Source: an uncultured bacterium | GTDB taxonomy: Bacteria; Bacillota_I; Bacilli_A; RF39; UBA660 | Direction: 5' to 3' | Assembly: GCA_905215635.1 (NCBI GenBank) | Contig: CAJMQX010000045.1 | Coordinates: 1 to 6,109, forward strand | Length of the DNA: 6,109 nucleotides | Part shown: piece by piece, positions 1 to 6,108 of the stretch | Layout: each line of letters starts with the position of its first letter | Numbering within the stretch: the stretch's first letter is position 1 | Notes under the pieces: model-generated | Told to the model about the DNA's origin: nothing | Databases searched by the model: none | Seen by the model: the letters and a program-made list of their open reading frames with translations, nothing else | Program-made: the position numbers and the translations under genes

Positions 1-529
1 CATCACTCTTCATAAATCTAGGTAATTTCCCTTTAATAGCACTAAATGCTACATATATTAAATATCCTATAAAACATCCTAACAAATTTAGAATTACTAT
101 ATCTATATTAAATCCTCTACCTATATAATATTGCATTCCTTCAGTAAGTCCTGATATTAATAATCCTATCATAAATATTGTTCCTGCTTTTCTATTATTT
201 AAATAATATGATGCAAAGAATCCTAAAGGAAGAAATATCAATATATTATGAATTATATTCTTCATAAACTCATAACTTCCAAACTTATAATCAAATAATT
301 TAACTACCGGTATTAAATTAATACCAATATTATTCTTTCTCATTAAGATATAATATAAACATAATATATATATAATAAATATTAATGATAATAATTCTTT
401 ATGTAATACAAATTTCTTACTTCCTCTAAATATATATGCTCCTCTAATTACTATTGCTACTATTGATATAAAAGTTATCATTGGCCAAATACTTCCCCAC
501 ATATCTTTTATAATTTCTTTTACTACCAT
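1..529 (-). CDS. VanZ-family membrane protein (C-terminus cut by window edge)
   Basis: 176 codons are visible and the frame stays open through the left edge. The protein is very hydrophobic, with likely membrane segments near residues 17-35, 45-62, 92-109, 116-130 and 143-163. The VanZ pattern is present: NLIP at 71-74, an N-x5-PLG stretch at 95-103 (NILIFLPLG), E130 and Q133, GRG at 137-139, and IDIVILNLLG ending the motif, followed by a GY pair in the last helix. VanZ of the VanA cluster confers low-level teicoplanin resistance, but most chromosomal VanZ-like proteins have no assigned role, so resistance should not be assumed. The start ATG at 527-529 is preceded by AAAGGAG (538-544) at 8 nt spacing. 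The gene follows a terminator and so probably has its own transcript. The family call is confident; the function is unknown. Confidence 0.85.
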   Translation of the reverse strand, partial: MVVKEIIKDMWGSIWPMITFISIVAIVIRGAYIFRGSKKFVLHKELLSLIFIIYILCLYYILMRKNNIGINLIPVVKLFDYKFGSYEFMKNIIHNILIFLPLGFFASYYLNNRKAGTIFMIGLLISGLTEGMQYYIGRGFNIDIVILNLLGCFIGYLIYVAFSAIKGKLPRFMKSD

Positions 530-560
530 GATATTCACTCCTTTAATTCTTTCATCTATA

Positions 561-588
561 ATTTTACTACAAAATAATTAAAAATAAA
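561..588 (-). promoter_or_regulatory. Possible weak promoter for the VanZ-like gene
   Basis: A TAAAAT -10 candidate lies at 561-566, with only a poor TTTATT -35 candidate at 583-588 (16 nt spacer). It would give a leader of about 25 nt. It is proposed mainly because a terminator hairpin separates this gene from the upstream one, so a promoter or read-through is required. The AT-rich background makes chance matches likely. Confidence 0.3.
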
Positions 589-627
589 AGTAAAAGAAGA
601 CTTAATTATTCACATAAGTCCTCTTTT
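583..627 (-). terminator. Rho-independent terminator of the 750-residue repeat-protein gene
   Basis: Positions 592-604 (aaaagaagactta) pair with 615-627 (taagtcctctttt) over 13 bp with one G-U wobble, leaving a 10-nt loop. Downstream on the minus strand comes a T-rich run (ACTTTTATTTTT). The hairpin begins inside the last codons of the repeat-protein gene and encloses its TAA stop at 602-604. Confidence 0.85.
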
Positions 628-2854
628 TAGTTTTATTTTCTTCATAAATATTACATCTTCCACATAAATATCTTTTTAATACGATATCAAATAATTGATA
701 ATTTAAAGGTAATCCCATATTCTCTATATATGAAATAACTCCTAATTTAGTCATACTATCAATTTCTTGTCCATTAATAACTATCTTCATCTCTATTATA
801 TCATCTTTAGTTATCTTATCTAAATGACTATACTTATTTACAAATTGTTTTATTTTTCTCATATCTTCATTACTTACATAATCTTTAGCTATTTTCATCA
901 TATTATCAAATGGTAATCTTGTAATACTATAATAATCTAATAAATCAAATTCTCTTTTATCTCCATAAGAAGTAGTAACCCCATTCTTTATTCCTACTAA
1001 TACAGTATTAATTCTCTCTAATAAAACAGCATATCCTTTATTACGTAATCTATTTATCTTACTTATATATCTTTGATATAATTCTTGATTATTATTTTTA
1101 ACTATTATAACCATTCTATTAAATTCTTCTACTTTTATCTCTCTATTAAAACAAAATTCTTTTATTTTACTAAAATCATCCTTAACTACAAACTCTTCTA
1201 TTATTTCACTAGCTATCTTTATATATTCTCTATCTTCTTCTATTTTTGTACTAGAATTTTCTTTTCTAATGTTCTTCAAATATTTTAATATTTTTTCTTT
1301 TAAATCTTTAGCTATTTTCTCTTTTACTGTATCATCTTCATCTCTATAATGTACTATTACATAATCATTAATACAATAATATAAAGACCTAACATTCTCT
1401 CCATCAAGTATTATTTTAACTCTATCTTCATCTTGTGCATTCTCAAGCATTCCTAATAATGTAGAAACTTTCCCATCTTTACGTTTATACATTTCATTCT
1501 TTTTCTCTACTTTAATCTTCTCTATTCCAAGGTCAATTCTCAAGCTTACTTCTTCATGTTCATCTCCATATCTAACTATTAAATCTATAATCTTTCTATA
1601 TGATAAATCAAATCTTTTAGCTAATTCTACTACTTTTAAATATCTATAATTATCTTCATCTATTACTTGATAAAAATACTTACCCATCTTCTCTTGTATT
1701 GAATTATAGTCTCCACCACCAATTATTTCATATAATTCTCTATGTTTTTGACTATCTAACCAAGAATTTAACCATCTACTATATTCTTTCTTGTTTCTTC
1801 TACTATTCCATACTTTTTTTGGTAATTTTAATACTTCTAAAGCATACTTACTTATATAAGATGAAAAATTAGCATAACTAACATCTACTACTTCTTTACT
1901 AAATTCTTGAAGCTTTTCTGTATCAAAATCTACACTATCAGCATATTCATAACACATCTTATATAAATTATTTCTAAATTCTTCAAAAGTATCTCCCTTA
2001 CAACTATCATATACAGCCTTTCTTTTAGCAGAACCATTAATCCAGTTAATTACTTTTTGGTCTACTCCTTGTCTATCTTTAAGCATAGTTATATCTTTAT
2101 ACTCTTCTTCACTCATTAATAAATAATCTTTAGCATATGTCTTTATATATCTCCATACTGTTTCATAACATAAATCAAATAATTCCCCAAATTCTCTAAT
2201 TTTCTCTCTATCAAAATCTACCATTAAAGCATACTCATAACTAAATTTAAATAACTTATCTCTAAATTCTTGATAAGTACCTCCTCCTAGTTTCTGATAA
2301 CACATCTCTCTTTTTGGAGAATATCCTTTCCATACTGCAAGTATTGTTAATTGTTTATTCTCGTTATCCATAGTATAATTACTACTTATTAATTTAAAAT
2401 CATTATTTCCAAGTACTCTAGATGCATATGTTTTAGCATATGTTTTAAACTTTTTATATGTAATACCTATCTCTCTCGCTTTATCACGAACCATATCTAT
2501 ATCAAACCAAACACCCTCACAATATTCATAACAATATTTCTGTAAGTTAAACATAAATTCTCGGTAGTCAGCTCCTCCAAGTTCTTGATATAATTTATTC
2601 ATCTCACTATTATTATTAATAACTGTCTTTAATTCTATTACACTATTAGCATCAACATTCTCTTTTTTTACGGTTTCTAATAACTCATTAAAATTATCTT
2701 CACTATGACCAAGCATATACATATAATAATCTTTAGCATATCCAAAAGCCATCTCTTTAGTAATATTATATTTTTTTGCTACCATTTCTAGTTTACTACT
2801 ATCAAGATTATATTTCATAGCTTCCCAATAACATTCTTGATATATTTTAAGCAT
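602..2854 (-). CDS. Unrecognised 750-residue protein with tandem helix-turn-helix-like repeats
   Basis: I do not recognise this family. There is no signal peptide or membrane helix, so the product is probably cytoplasmic. The N-terminal half (about 1-432) is a tandem repeat of 93-97 residues. Each full unit opens with a YQ-x-LGGG-like turn (GG near 93, 190 and 379; degenerate CKG at 285-287), then an EF-x3-L helix and a YEY helix, a VDFD-type turn, and a 29-residue HTH-like element. These elements start near residues 21, 121, 218, 314 and 407; an example core is AREIGITYKKFKTYAKTYA (125-143). A charged, Lys-rich linker spans about 440-540. Three more diverged HTH-like elements start near 563, 634 and 703. 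A CGRC pair (731-734) lies close to the C-terminus. Start ATG 2852-2854 has AAGGGGG (2862-2868) at 7 nt. The gene is monocistronic between its own promoter and terminator. Nucleic-acid binding is plausible inference; no catalytic motif is visible. Confidence 0.9.
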   Translation of the reverse strand: MLKIYQECYWEAMKYNLDSSKLEMVAKKYNITKEMAFGYAKDYYMYMLGHSEDNFNELLETVKKENVDANSVIELKTVINNNSEMNKLYQELGGADYREFMFNLQKYCYEYCEGVWFDIDMVRDKAREIGITYKKFKTYAKTYASRVLGNNDFKLISSNYTMDNENKQLTILAVWKGYSPKREMCYQKLGGGTYQEFRDKLFKFSYEYALMVDFDREKIREFGELFDLCYETVWRYIKTYAKDYLLMSEEEYKDITMLKDRQGVDQKVINWINGSAKRKAVYDSCKGDTFEEFRNNLYKMCYEYADSVDFDTEKLQEFSKEVVDVSYANFSSYISKYALEVLKLPKKVWNSRRNKKEYSRWLNSWLDSQKHRELYEIIGGGDYNSIQEKMGKYFYQVIDEDNYRYLKVVELAKRFDLSYRKIIDLIVRYGDEHEEVSLRIDLGIEKIKVEKKNEMYKRKDGKVSTLLGMLENAQDEDRVKIILDGENVRSLYYCINDYVIVHYRDEDDTVKEKIAKDLKEKILKYLKNIRKENSSTKIEEDREYIKIASEIIEEFVVKDDFSKIKEFCFNREIKVEEFNRMVIIVKNNNQELYQRYISKINRLRNKGYAVLLERINTVLVGIKNGVTTSYGDKREFDLLDYYSITRLPFDNMMKIAKDYVSNEDMRKIKQFVNKYSHLDKITKDDIIEMKIVINGQEIDSMTKLGVISYIENMGLPLNYQLFDIVLKRYLCGRCNIYEENKTKKRTYVNN
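1559..2854 (-). repeat. Protein-level tandem repeats (about 95 codons per unit) in the 750-residue gene
   Basis: Five units are readable by eye in residues 1-432; the first lacks the leading LGG turn. Conserved features are the GG turn, YEY (108-111, 206-208 and 302-304), FD (117-118, 214-215 and 310-311), and YAK/YA near the end of the last helix (139-143, 240-241 and 337-338). The repeats are divergent at DNA level, so they are old protein duplications rather than recent DNA repeats. Confidence 0.75.
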
Positions 2855-2861
2855 AATACTT

Positions 2862-2868
2862 CCCCCTT
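2862..2868 (-). promoter_or_regulatory. Ribosome binding site of the 750-residue gene
   Basis: AAGGGGG is placed 7 nt before the ATG at 2852-2854 and fixes the start of the reading frame. The leader from the predicted transcription start (near 2875) is only about 20 nt, leaving no room for a riboswitch. Confidence 0.8.
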
Positions 2869-2881
2869 AAAACAGTGAATT

Positions 2882-2910
2882 ATTTTAGCACACTTTTGTT
2901 CGTATGTCAA
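2882..2910 (-). promoter_or_regulatory. Near-consensus sigma-A promoter of the 750-residue gene
   Basis: A perfect -35 TTGACA (2905-2910), a 17-nt spacer and -10 TAAAAT (2882-2887) preceded by TGC (extended -10) form the best promoter in the window. The spacer contains CGAAC followed by AAAAGTGTG, which resembles one half of a Firmicutes LexA (SOS) box. A promoter this strong for a gene of unknown function suggests either high expression or control by a repressor covering the spacer. Confidence 0.85.
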
Positions 2911-2920
2911 TACTATCATT

Positions 2921-2945
2921 TAAAAAGAGTACCTTTAAGTACTCT
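2921..2945 (-). terminator. Rho-independent terminator of hisS
   Basis: A 7-bp stem AGAGTAC/GTACTCT (2926-2932 with 2939-2945) with a 6-nt loop is followed on the minus strand by TTTTTA (2921-2925). It starts 8 nt after the hisS stop codon (TAG, 2954-2956) and lies just upstream of the next gene's -35 box, so hisS and the repeat-protein gene are separate transcripts. Confidence 0.85.
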
Positions 2946-2953
2946 CCTAGTTT

Positions 2954-4228
2954 CTAATTATTAGCTAAATATTCTAATAATTCATCTTGACTAAAAGTAT
3001 ATTCTACTTTTTCTTCCATATCTTTAATCTTATATATTTGACTAGATATTTCATTTTCTCCAATTATCATTACATATTTAATATTTTCTCTTTCTGCATA
3101 TTCAAAACATTTACCTATCTTCTTCTTATTCATCTCTATTAGTACTTTATATCCCTTACTTCTAAGTAAAGTAGCTAATTTTAATGTTTCCACTTGAGTA
3201 TCTAATGGTACTAAATACATATCAATAGAACGTATATCTTTATTACTTTCTTTTAATATATAAAATATTGGTTCTAATCCAAATGATAATCCACATGCTG
3301 GATATGCCATTCCATTATCCATAAAGTTAGTAATTATTTTATCATATCTTCCACCTGCTCCAATAGCACAAGTAAGTCTTTCTAATTTATCATAAAACTC
3401 AAATACTATTCCTGTATAAATAGATAGTCCTCTAGCTAAAGTAGGTGTAAATCTACAATCTTCTATTATTCCTAATTCTGATAAGTATTTATTAACTTCA
3501 AATATTTCTAAAACTCCCTCTTTAATAAGCTCATTCTTATCAGATAATTCTTGATAATCTTCTATCTTCTTATCAAATAAATCTAATAACTTATCTATCT
3601 TCTCATCAGATATTTCTATTTCTCTTAGCATATCTCTAAGTTCTTCATGACTAACTTTTTCCATCTTATCAATAATTCCAATAACAGAGTCACATTTCTC
3701 ATCTTCAATTCCTGATAATTTAATTAGTCCACTCATTAACTTTCTATTATTATATTTAACATATACATCTATTCCTAATTCATGATAAGTATTTATTGCC
3801 ATACATATTTGTTCTGCTTCAATATAACGATTATCTATTCCTACACAGTCTATATCACATTGATAAAATTCTCTACTTCTTCCTGTTTTAACTGGCCCAT
3901 TGCGAAATACTTTCCCTATTTCATATCTCCTAAAAGGTAAGCTAAGTCCTTTATTAAGTCCTACTACTTTACAAAAAGGTACTGTTAAATCAAATCTAAG
4001 TCCTAAGTCTCTCTCTCCCTGATCAGTTAAACGATATATCTCACTAAGTATTTCTGCATCATCCTGATATTTATAGCTAAGTAAATCATAATTATTTAAT
4101 ATTGGAGTTTCAAGTGGCAAATATCCATATCTTTCAAAATTTTCTCTAAGAGTATCTGTAATCATATTTCTAATCTTCATATCTTTAGGCATATAATCAA
4201 AAGTACCCTTAACATTCATAAGTTTCAT
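2954..4228 (-). CDS. hisS: Histidyl-tRNA synthetase, atypical (non E. coli-like) subtype
   Basis: This enzyme charges tRNA-His with histidine using ATP, in the cytoplasm. At 424 residues it is of normal length. Class II landmarks in order: motif 1 region PLETPILN (38-45); histidine-site segment LRFDLTVPF (77-85); motif 2 RYEIGKVFRN then GRSREFYQCD (101-125); an insertion region about 174-258; HisA box ARGLSIYTGIVFE (265-277) with the expected catalytic Arg at 266; HisB box IGAGGRYD (289-296); motif 3 GLSFGLEPI (313-321); and a C-terminal anticodon-binding domain about 334-423. The anticodon domain argues against the shorter HisZ paralogue. LRFDLTVPF and REFYQCD resemble archaeal/eukaryotic-type HisRS rather than the LRPEGT form typical of bacteria. 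Position 320 is Pro where class II motif 3 usually has Arg. The start at 4226-4228 has AAGGA at 6 nt; Met4 is too distant. No aspS neighbour is present in the window. Confidence 0.95.
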   Translation of the reverse strand: MKLMNVKGTFDYMPKDMKIRNMITDTLRENFERYGYLPLETPILNNYDLLSYKYQDDAEILSEIYRLTDQGERDLGLRFDLTVPFCKVVGLNKGLSLPFRRYEIGKVFRNGPVKTGRSREFYQCDIDCVGIDNRYIEAEQICMAINTYHELGIDVYVKYNNRKLMSGLIKLSGIEDEKCDSVIGIIDKMEKVSHEELRDMLREIEISDEKIDKLLDLFDKKIEDYQELSDKNELIKEGVLEIFEVNKYLSELGIIEDCRFTPTLARGLSIYTGIVFEFYDKLERLTCAIGAGGRYDKIITNFMDNGMAYPACGLSFGLEPIFYILKESNKDIRSIDMYLVPLDTQVETLKLATLLRSKGYKVLIEMNKKKIGKCFEYAERENIKYVMIIGENEISSQIYKIKDMEEKVEYTFSQDELLEYLANN

Positions 4229-4234
4229 ACATAT

Positions 4235-4239
4235 TCCTT
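4235..4239 (-). promoter_or_regulatory. Ribosome binding site of hisS
   Basis: AAGGA lies 6 nt before the ATG at 4226-4228, with a second AGGA at 4242-4245. The spacing selects Met1 over the in-frame Met4, which would be 15 nt away from the main site. Confidence 0.75.
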
Positions 4240-4252
4240 CTTCCTACAAGTT

Positions 4253-4282
4253 ATTATATCATAACTTTACCTAAAAACACAA
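4253..4282 (-). promoter_or_regulatory. Extended -10 promoter of hisS
   Basis: A perfect TATAAT (4253-4258) is preceded by TGA (4259-4261), which makes an extended -10. The best -35 candidate is TTGTGT (4277-4282, 18-nt spacer), matching only the TTG of the consensus; the extended -10 can compensate. The predicted leader is about 18 nt, too short for the T-box riboswitch that controls many Firmicutes synthetase genes. The -35 candidate lies inside the terminator hairpin of the upstream gene. Confidence 0.75.
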
Positions 4283-4300
4283 AGGTATTTCTATCTTTGT
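4273..4300 (-). terminator. Rho-independent terminator after the DUF4097-like gene
   Basis: Minus-strand ACAAAGATA pairs with TACCTTTGT (4292-4300 with 4279-4287; 9 positions, one mismatch) around a GAAA tetraloop (4288-4291). A GTTTTT run follows. The stop codon TAG (4291-4293) sits in the hairpin, so the terminator uses the last coding bases. Confidence 0.75.
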
Positions 4301-5121
4301 ATTTTATTTTCTAAAAAGCTAATTTTAATAGTTCCTATTCCTCCGTCTATATCAATTTCATTAACTCCATTACCATATGTTCCACTAGTAACTTCCCTAT
4401 CTATATAAGTAATTTTTCCTATTCCTTTATCTACTTTAATTTGATAATCTTCTTCACTATCATATAGATTTAAATTTAATGCTCCTACTCCAGCATCTAT
4501 TTCACTATCTCCAGTTATTTTAGCATTAATAGTAACTTTTCCAGCTCCCATATCGAAGTCCATTTCATTAATTTCACTATCAGTAATTGTCAACTCTCCA
4601 GCTCCTGAAGAAATTTTTCCAGCTACTTTAACAAACATCTTCTTTATATTAACTCTTCCAGCTCCAAGGTCTAAATCAATCTTTCTAGTATTTATTTCTT
4701 CTATATCTATTTTTCCTGCTCCATTATCTATTTTTACTATATCAAACAAATAATCTTCTGGAACATAAATTATTAAATCTCCTCCATAAGTTCCTTTAAA
4801 ATTATGACTTCTTTCTTTTATATATAATATATCATTATCTTGTCTAGCCTCTATATATTCATTACTACTTTCTGCTCTAAAATTATCTCCTCTTTTAATA
4901 ATTATATTTACCATTCCAACATCTACATTAAGTATTTTAGCATCACTTATCTTTGATATTTCTTTAATTTCTAGATTACTATCTTCTTTATCATTACTTC
5001 CTATTTCAAATACTCTTCCTATTGAAGATATTCCCATAACAATTCCTGAAATAATACTAACAGCTAGAAATATAGCTAAAGCCATAGCTAAATACTTAAT
5101 CGTCTTCATTGCGTTTGTCAT
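4291..5121 (-). CDS. Membrane-anchored DUF4097-like beta-repeat protein
   Basis: 276 residues. One hydrophobic segment (about 9-33) near the N-terminus acts as a membrane anchor or uncleaved signal. The rest is polar and built from short beta turns: NGAGKIDI (133-140), LGAGRVNI (152-159), SGAGELTI (172-179), MGAGKVTI (191-198), AGVGALNL (210-217), KGIGKITY (232-239) and GGIGTIKI (260-267). The spacing is 19-22 residues, widening to 28 at the end, as expected for a beta-solenoid of the DUF4097 'putative adhesin' family (LiaG/YvlB type). The repeat part probably faces outward, but topology is inferred. There is no LPXTG sorting signal. The start at 5119-5121 has GGAGGAG 9 nt upstream. The first 26 nt overlap the LiaF-like gene, so the two are co-transcribed and probably translationally coupled. 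A role in envelope stress sensing is inferred from family and neighbour. Confidence 0.85.
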   Translation of the reverse strand: MTNAMKTIKYLAMALAIFLAVSIISGIVMGISSIGRVFEIGSNDKEDSNLEIKEISKISDAKILNVDVGMVNIIIKRGDNFRAESSNEYIEARQDNDILYIKERSHNFKGTYGGDLIIYVPEDYLFDIVKIDNGAGKIDIEEINTRKIDLDLGAGRVNIKKMFVKVAGKISSGAGELTITDSEINEMDFDMGAGKVTINAKITGDSEIDAGVGALNLNLYDSEEDYQIKVDKGIGKITYIDREVTSGTYGNGVNEIDIDGGIGTIKISFLENKIQR

Positions 5122-5791
5122 CTATTGTAACTCCTCCAAACATACAAGTAGCATTAATATATATTGTTTTATCACTATCGGTATTTTTATGTCTTCTATC
5201 ATCACTTACTCCTCCAAATATTGGTGTTGAAGTAACCTTTACTCGTACATCTTCAGGAACATATATTGTTATTCCCCCAAAAATACTACTAGCATTTACT
5301 AAAGCATTATCTTTAATAATAGCTTTTCTTAAATCACATTTAATTCCTCCAAATATGGCATTAAGAGAGCATCCTGTAAATTTTTCTTTTGTAAAGTCTA
5401 AATCTTGTCCTCCAAAAAAAGCACCATATTCATTATCTTTATCTATATTAATTTTCTTTATTTCTTTTCTAACTTTACTACTAAGTGAATCTTTAAAGAT
5501 AATAGATAATCCTACTATTATTAAGATTATTGGTAACATTAACTTCCATAATAAATCAAAATTTATAATATCCTGACATCCAAGTAATAAAAATCCTCCA
5601 ATAATTATTCCTATTATACTTCCAGTCTTATCTTCATCATTAAAAAGTCCAATAAAACAAGGTATTATTATAAATAATGTCCACCATCCTGAAAAGAATA
5701 TATCTATATTAGTTATATCAAGTGCATTAAGACCTACTATAACTCCTATCAATATTAACAAAAATCCCCATATCATATTACTAAATTTCAT
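5096..5791 (-). CDS. LiaF-like four-TM envelope-stress membrane protein
   Basis: 231 residues. Four hydrophobic segments (about 6-24, 33-50, 56-72 and 80-99) match the LiaF/YvqF N-terminal membrane domain (DUF5668-like). The soluble C-terminal part (about 110-228) contains five FGG turns at 126-128, 147-149, 171-173, 192-194 and 218-220, in contexts such as AIFGGIKCDL and SIFGGITIYVPED, as in the LiaF C-terminal (DUF2154-like) beta domain. In Bacillus subtilis LiaF holds the LiaRS two-component system inactive until cell-wall antibiotics act. No histidine kinase or response regulator is visible here, so the partner is unknown and I assign no symbol. The start at 5789-5791 has AGGAG (5800-5804) at 8 nt. 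It lies 23 nt downstream of the broken frame's stop and overlaps the DUF4097-like gene. Confidence 0.85.
   Translation of the reverse strand: MKFSNMIWGFLLILIGVIVGLNALDITNIDIFFSGWWTLFIIIPCFIGLFNDEDKTGSIIGIIIGGFLLLGCQDIINFDLLWKLMLPIILIIVGLSIIFKDSLSSKVRKEIKKINIDKDNEYGAFFGGQDLDFTKEKFTGCSLNAIFGGIKCDLRKAIIKDNALVNASSIFGGITIYVPEDVRVKVTSTPIFGGVSDDRRHKNTDSDKTIYINATCMFGGVTIDDKRNEDD
5131..5137 (-). promoter_or_regulatory. Ribosome binding site inside the LiaF-like coding sequence
   Basis: GGAGGAG lies 9 nt before the ATG at 5119-5121 and is made from the codons of the last FGGV turn of the upstream protein. It supports Met1 of the DUF4097-like protein over Met5 (21 nt away) and implies coupled translation. 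Confidence 0.75.
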
Positions 5792-5814
5792 TATTCCTAC
5801 TCCTAATCATAAAA

Positions 5815-6108
5815 CTATTTTCTTATTTTTTTCTTAGTTTTAAATCTCTTATCTAGTTCACTAACTGATAATTCTTTATCCATATCTTTATCTAATACTA
5901 TTCTTCTTCTAGATATATTATATCTATCTTCATCTATATCCCCTCTTCTATAGTTTACTATATCTCCTAAAGAGGTAACTTTTCTCATATATTCTGTCTT
6001 TATTTTATTATCTATTATTAAAGTACCTATCCATTCACCTTCATAATTTAATAATAAATCTAGTGTATTTTATTGTTTATGATCCACAATTCTATATCTT
6101 GTTAAAAT
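5815..6108 (-). pseudogene. 3' part of an unrecognised gene with an in-frame TAA
   Basis: From the right edge one minus-strand frame reads 12 codons (ILTRYRIVDHKQ), then TAA (6070-6072), then 84 more codons to TAG (5815-5817). The segment after TAA begins NTLDLLLNYEGEWIGT and continues with an acidic/basic middle and a Lys/Arg-rich end (KTKKKIRK). Both sides look like one protein in the same frame and codon style. No start codon with a Shine-Dalgarno site follows the TAA: the only in-frame ATG (5986-5988) has no ribosome site and would leave 57 residues. I therefore call a gene broken by a nonsense codon, or a sequencing error at one base. I do not recognise the family. The stop lies 23 nt before the LiaF-like start with no convincing promoter between, so it may be the first part of that operon. 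Confidence 0.55.

Noticed and set aside
662..694. Zinc finger at the C-terminus of the repeat protein
   Set aside because: Only one CxxC pair (731-734) is present nearby, with no second Cys/His pair to complete a site.
1085..1288. Plus-strand open frame of 67 codons
   Set aside because: It lies opposite the repeat-protein gene, its product is almost only Phe, Tyr, Ile and Lys as expected from AT-rich antisense, and it has no supported ribosome site.
5109..5576. Plus-strand open frame of 155 codons
   Set aside because: It is antisense to the LiaF-like gene. Its repeated TPPN/IPPN segments are just the reverse complement of the codons for the FGG turns.
5805..5870. Promoter for the LiaF-like gene (TATGAT near its start)
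   Set aside because: There is no -35 element at a suitable distance, and the hexamer lies too near the ribosome site in AT-rich sequence to be persuasive.
5815..5988. Independent 57-residue gene starting at the ATG at 5986-5988
   Set aside because: There is no Shine-Dalgarno sequence, and clear coding-like sequence continues upstream in the same frame, so it is treated as part of the broken gene.
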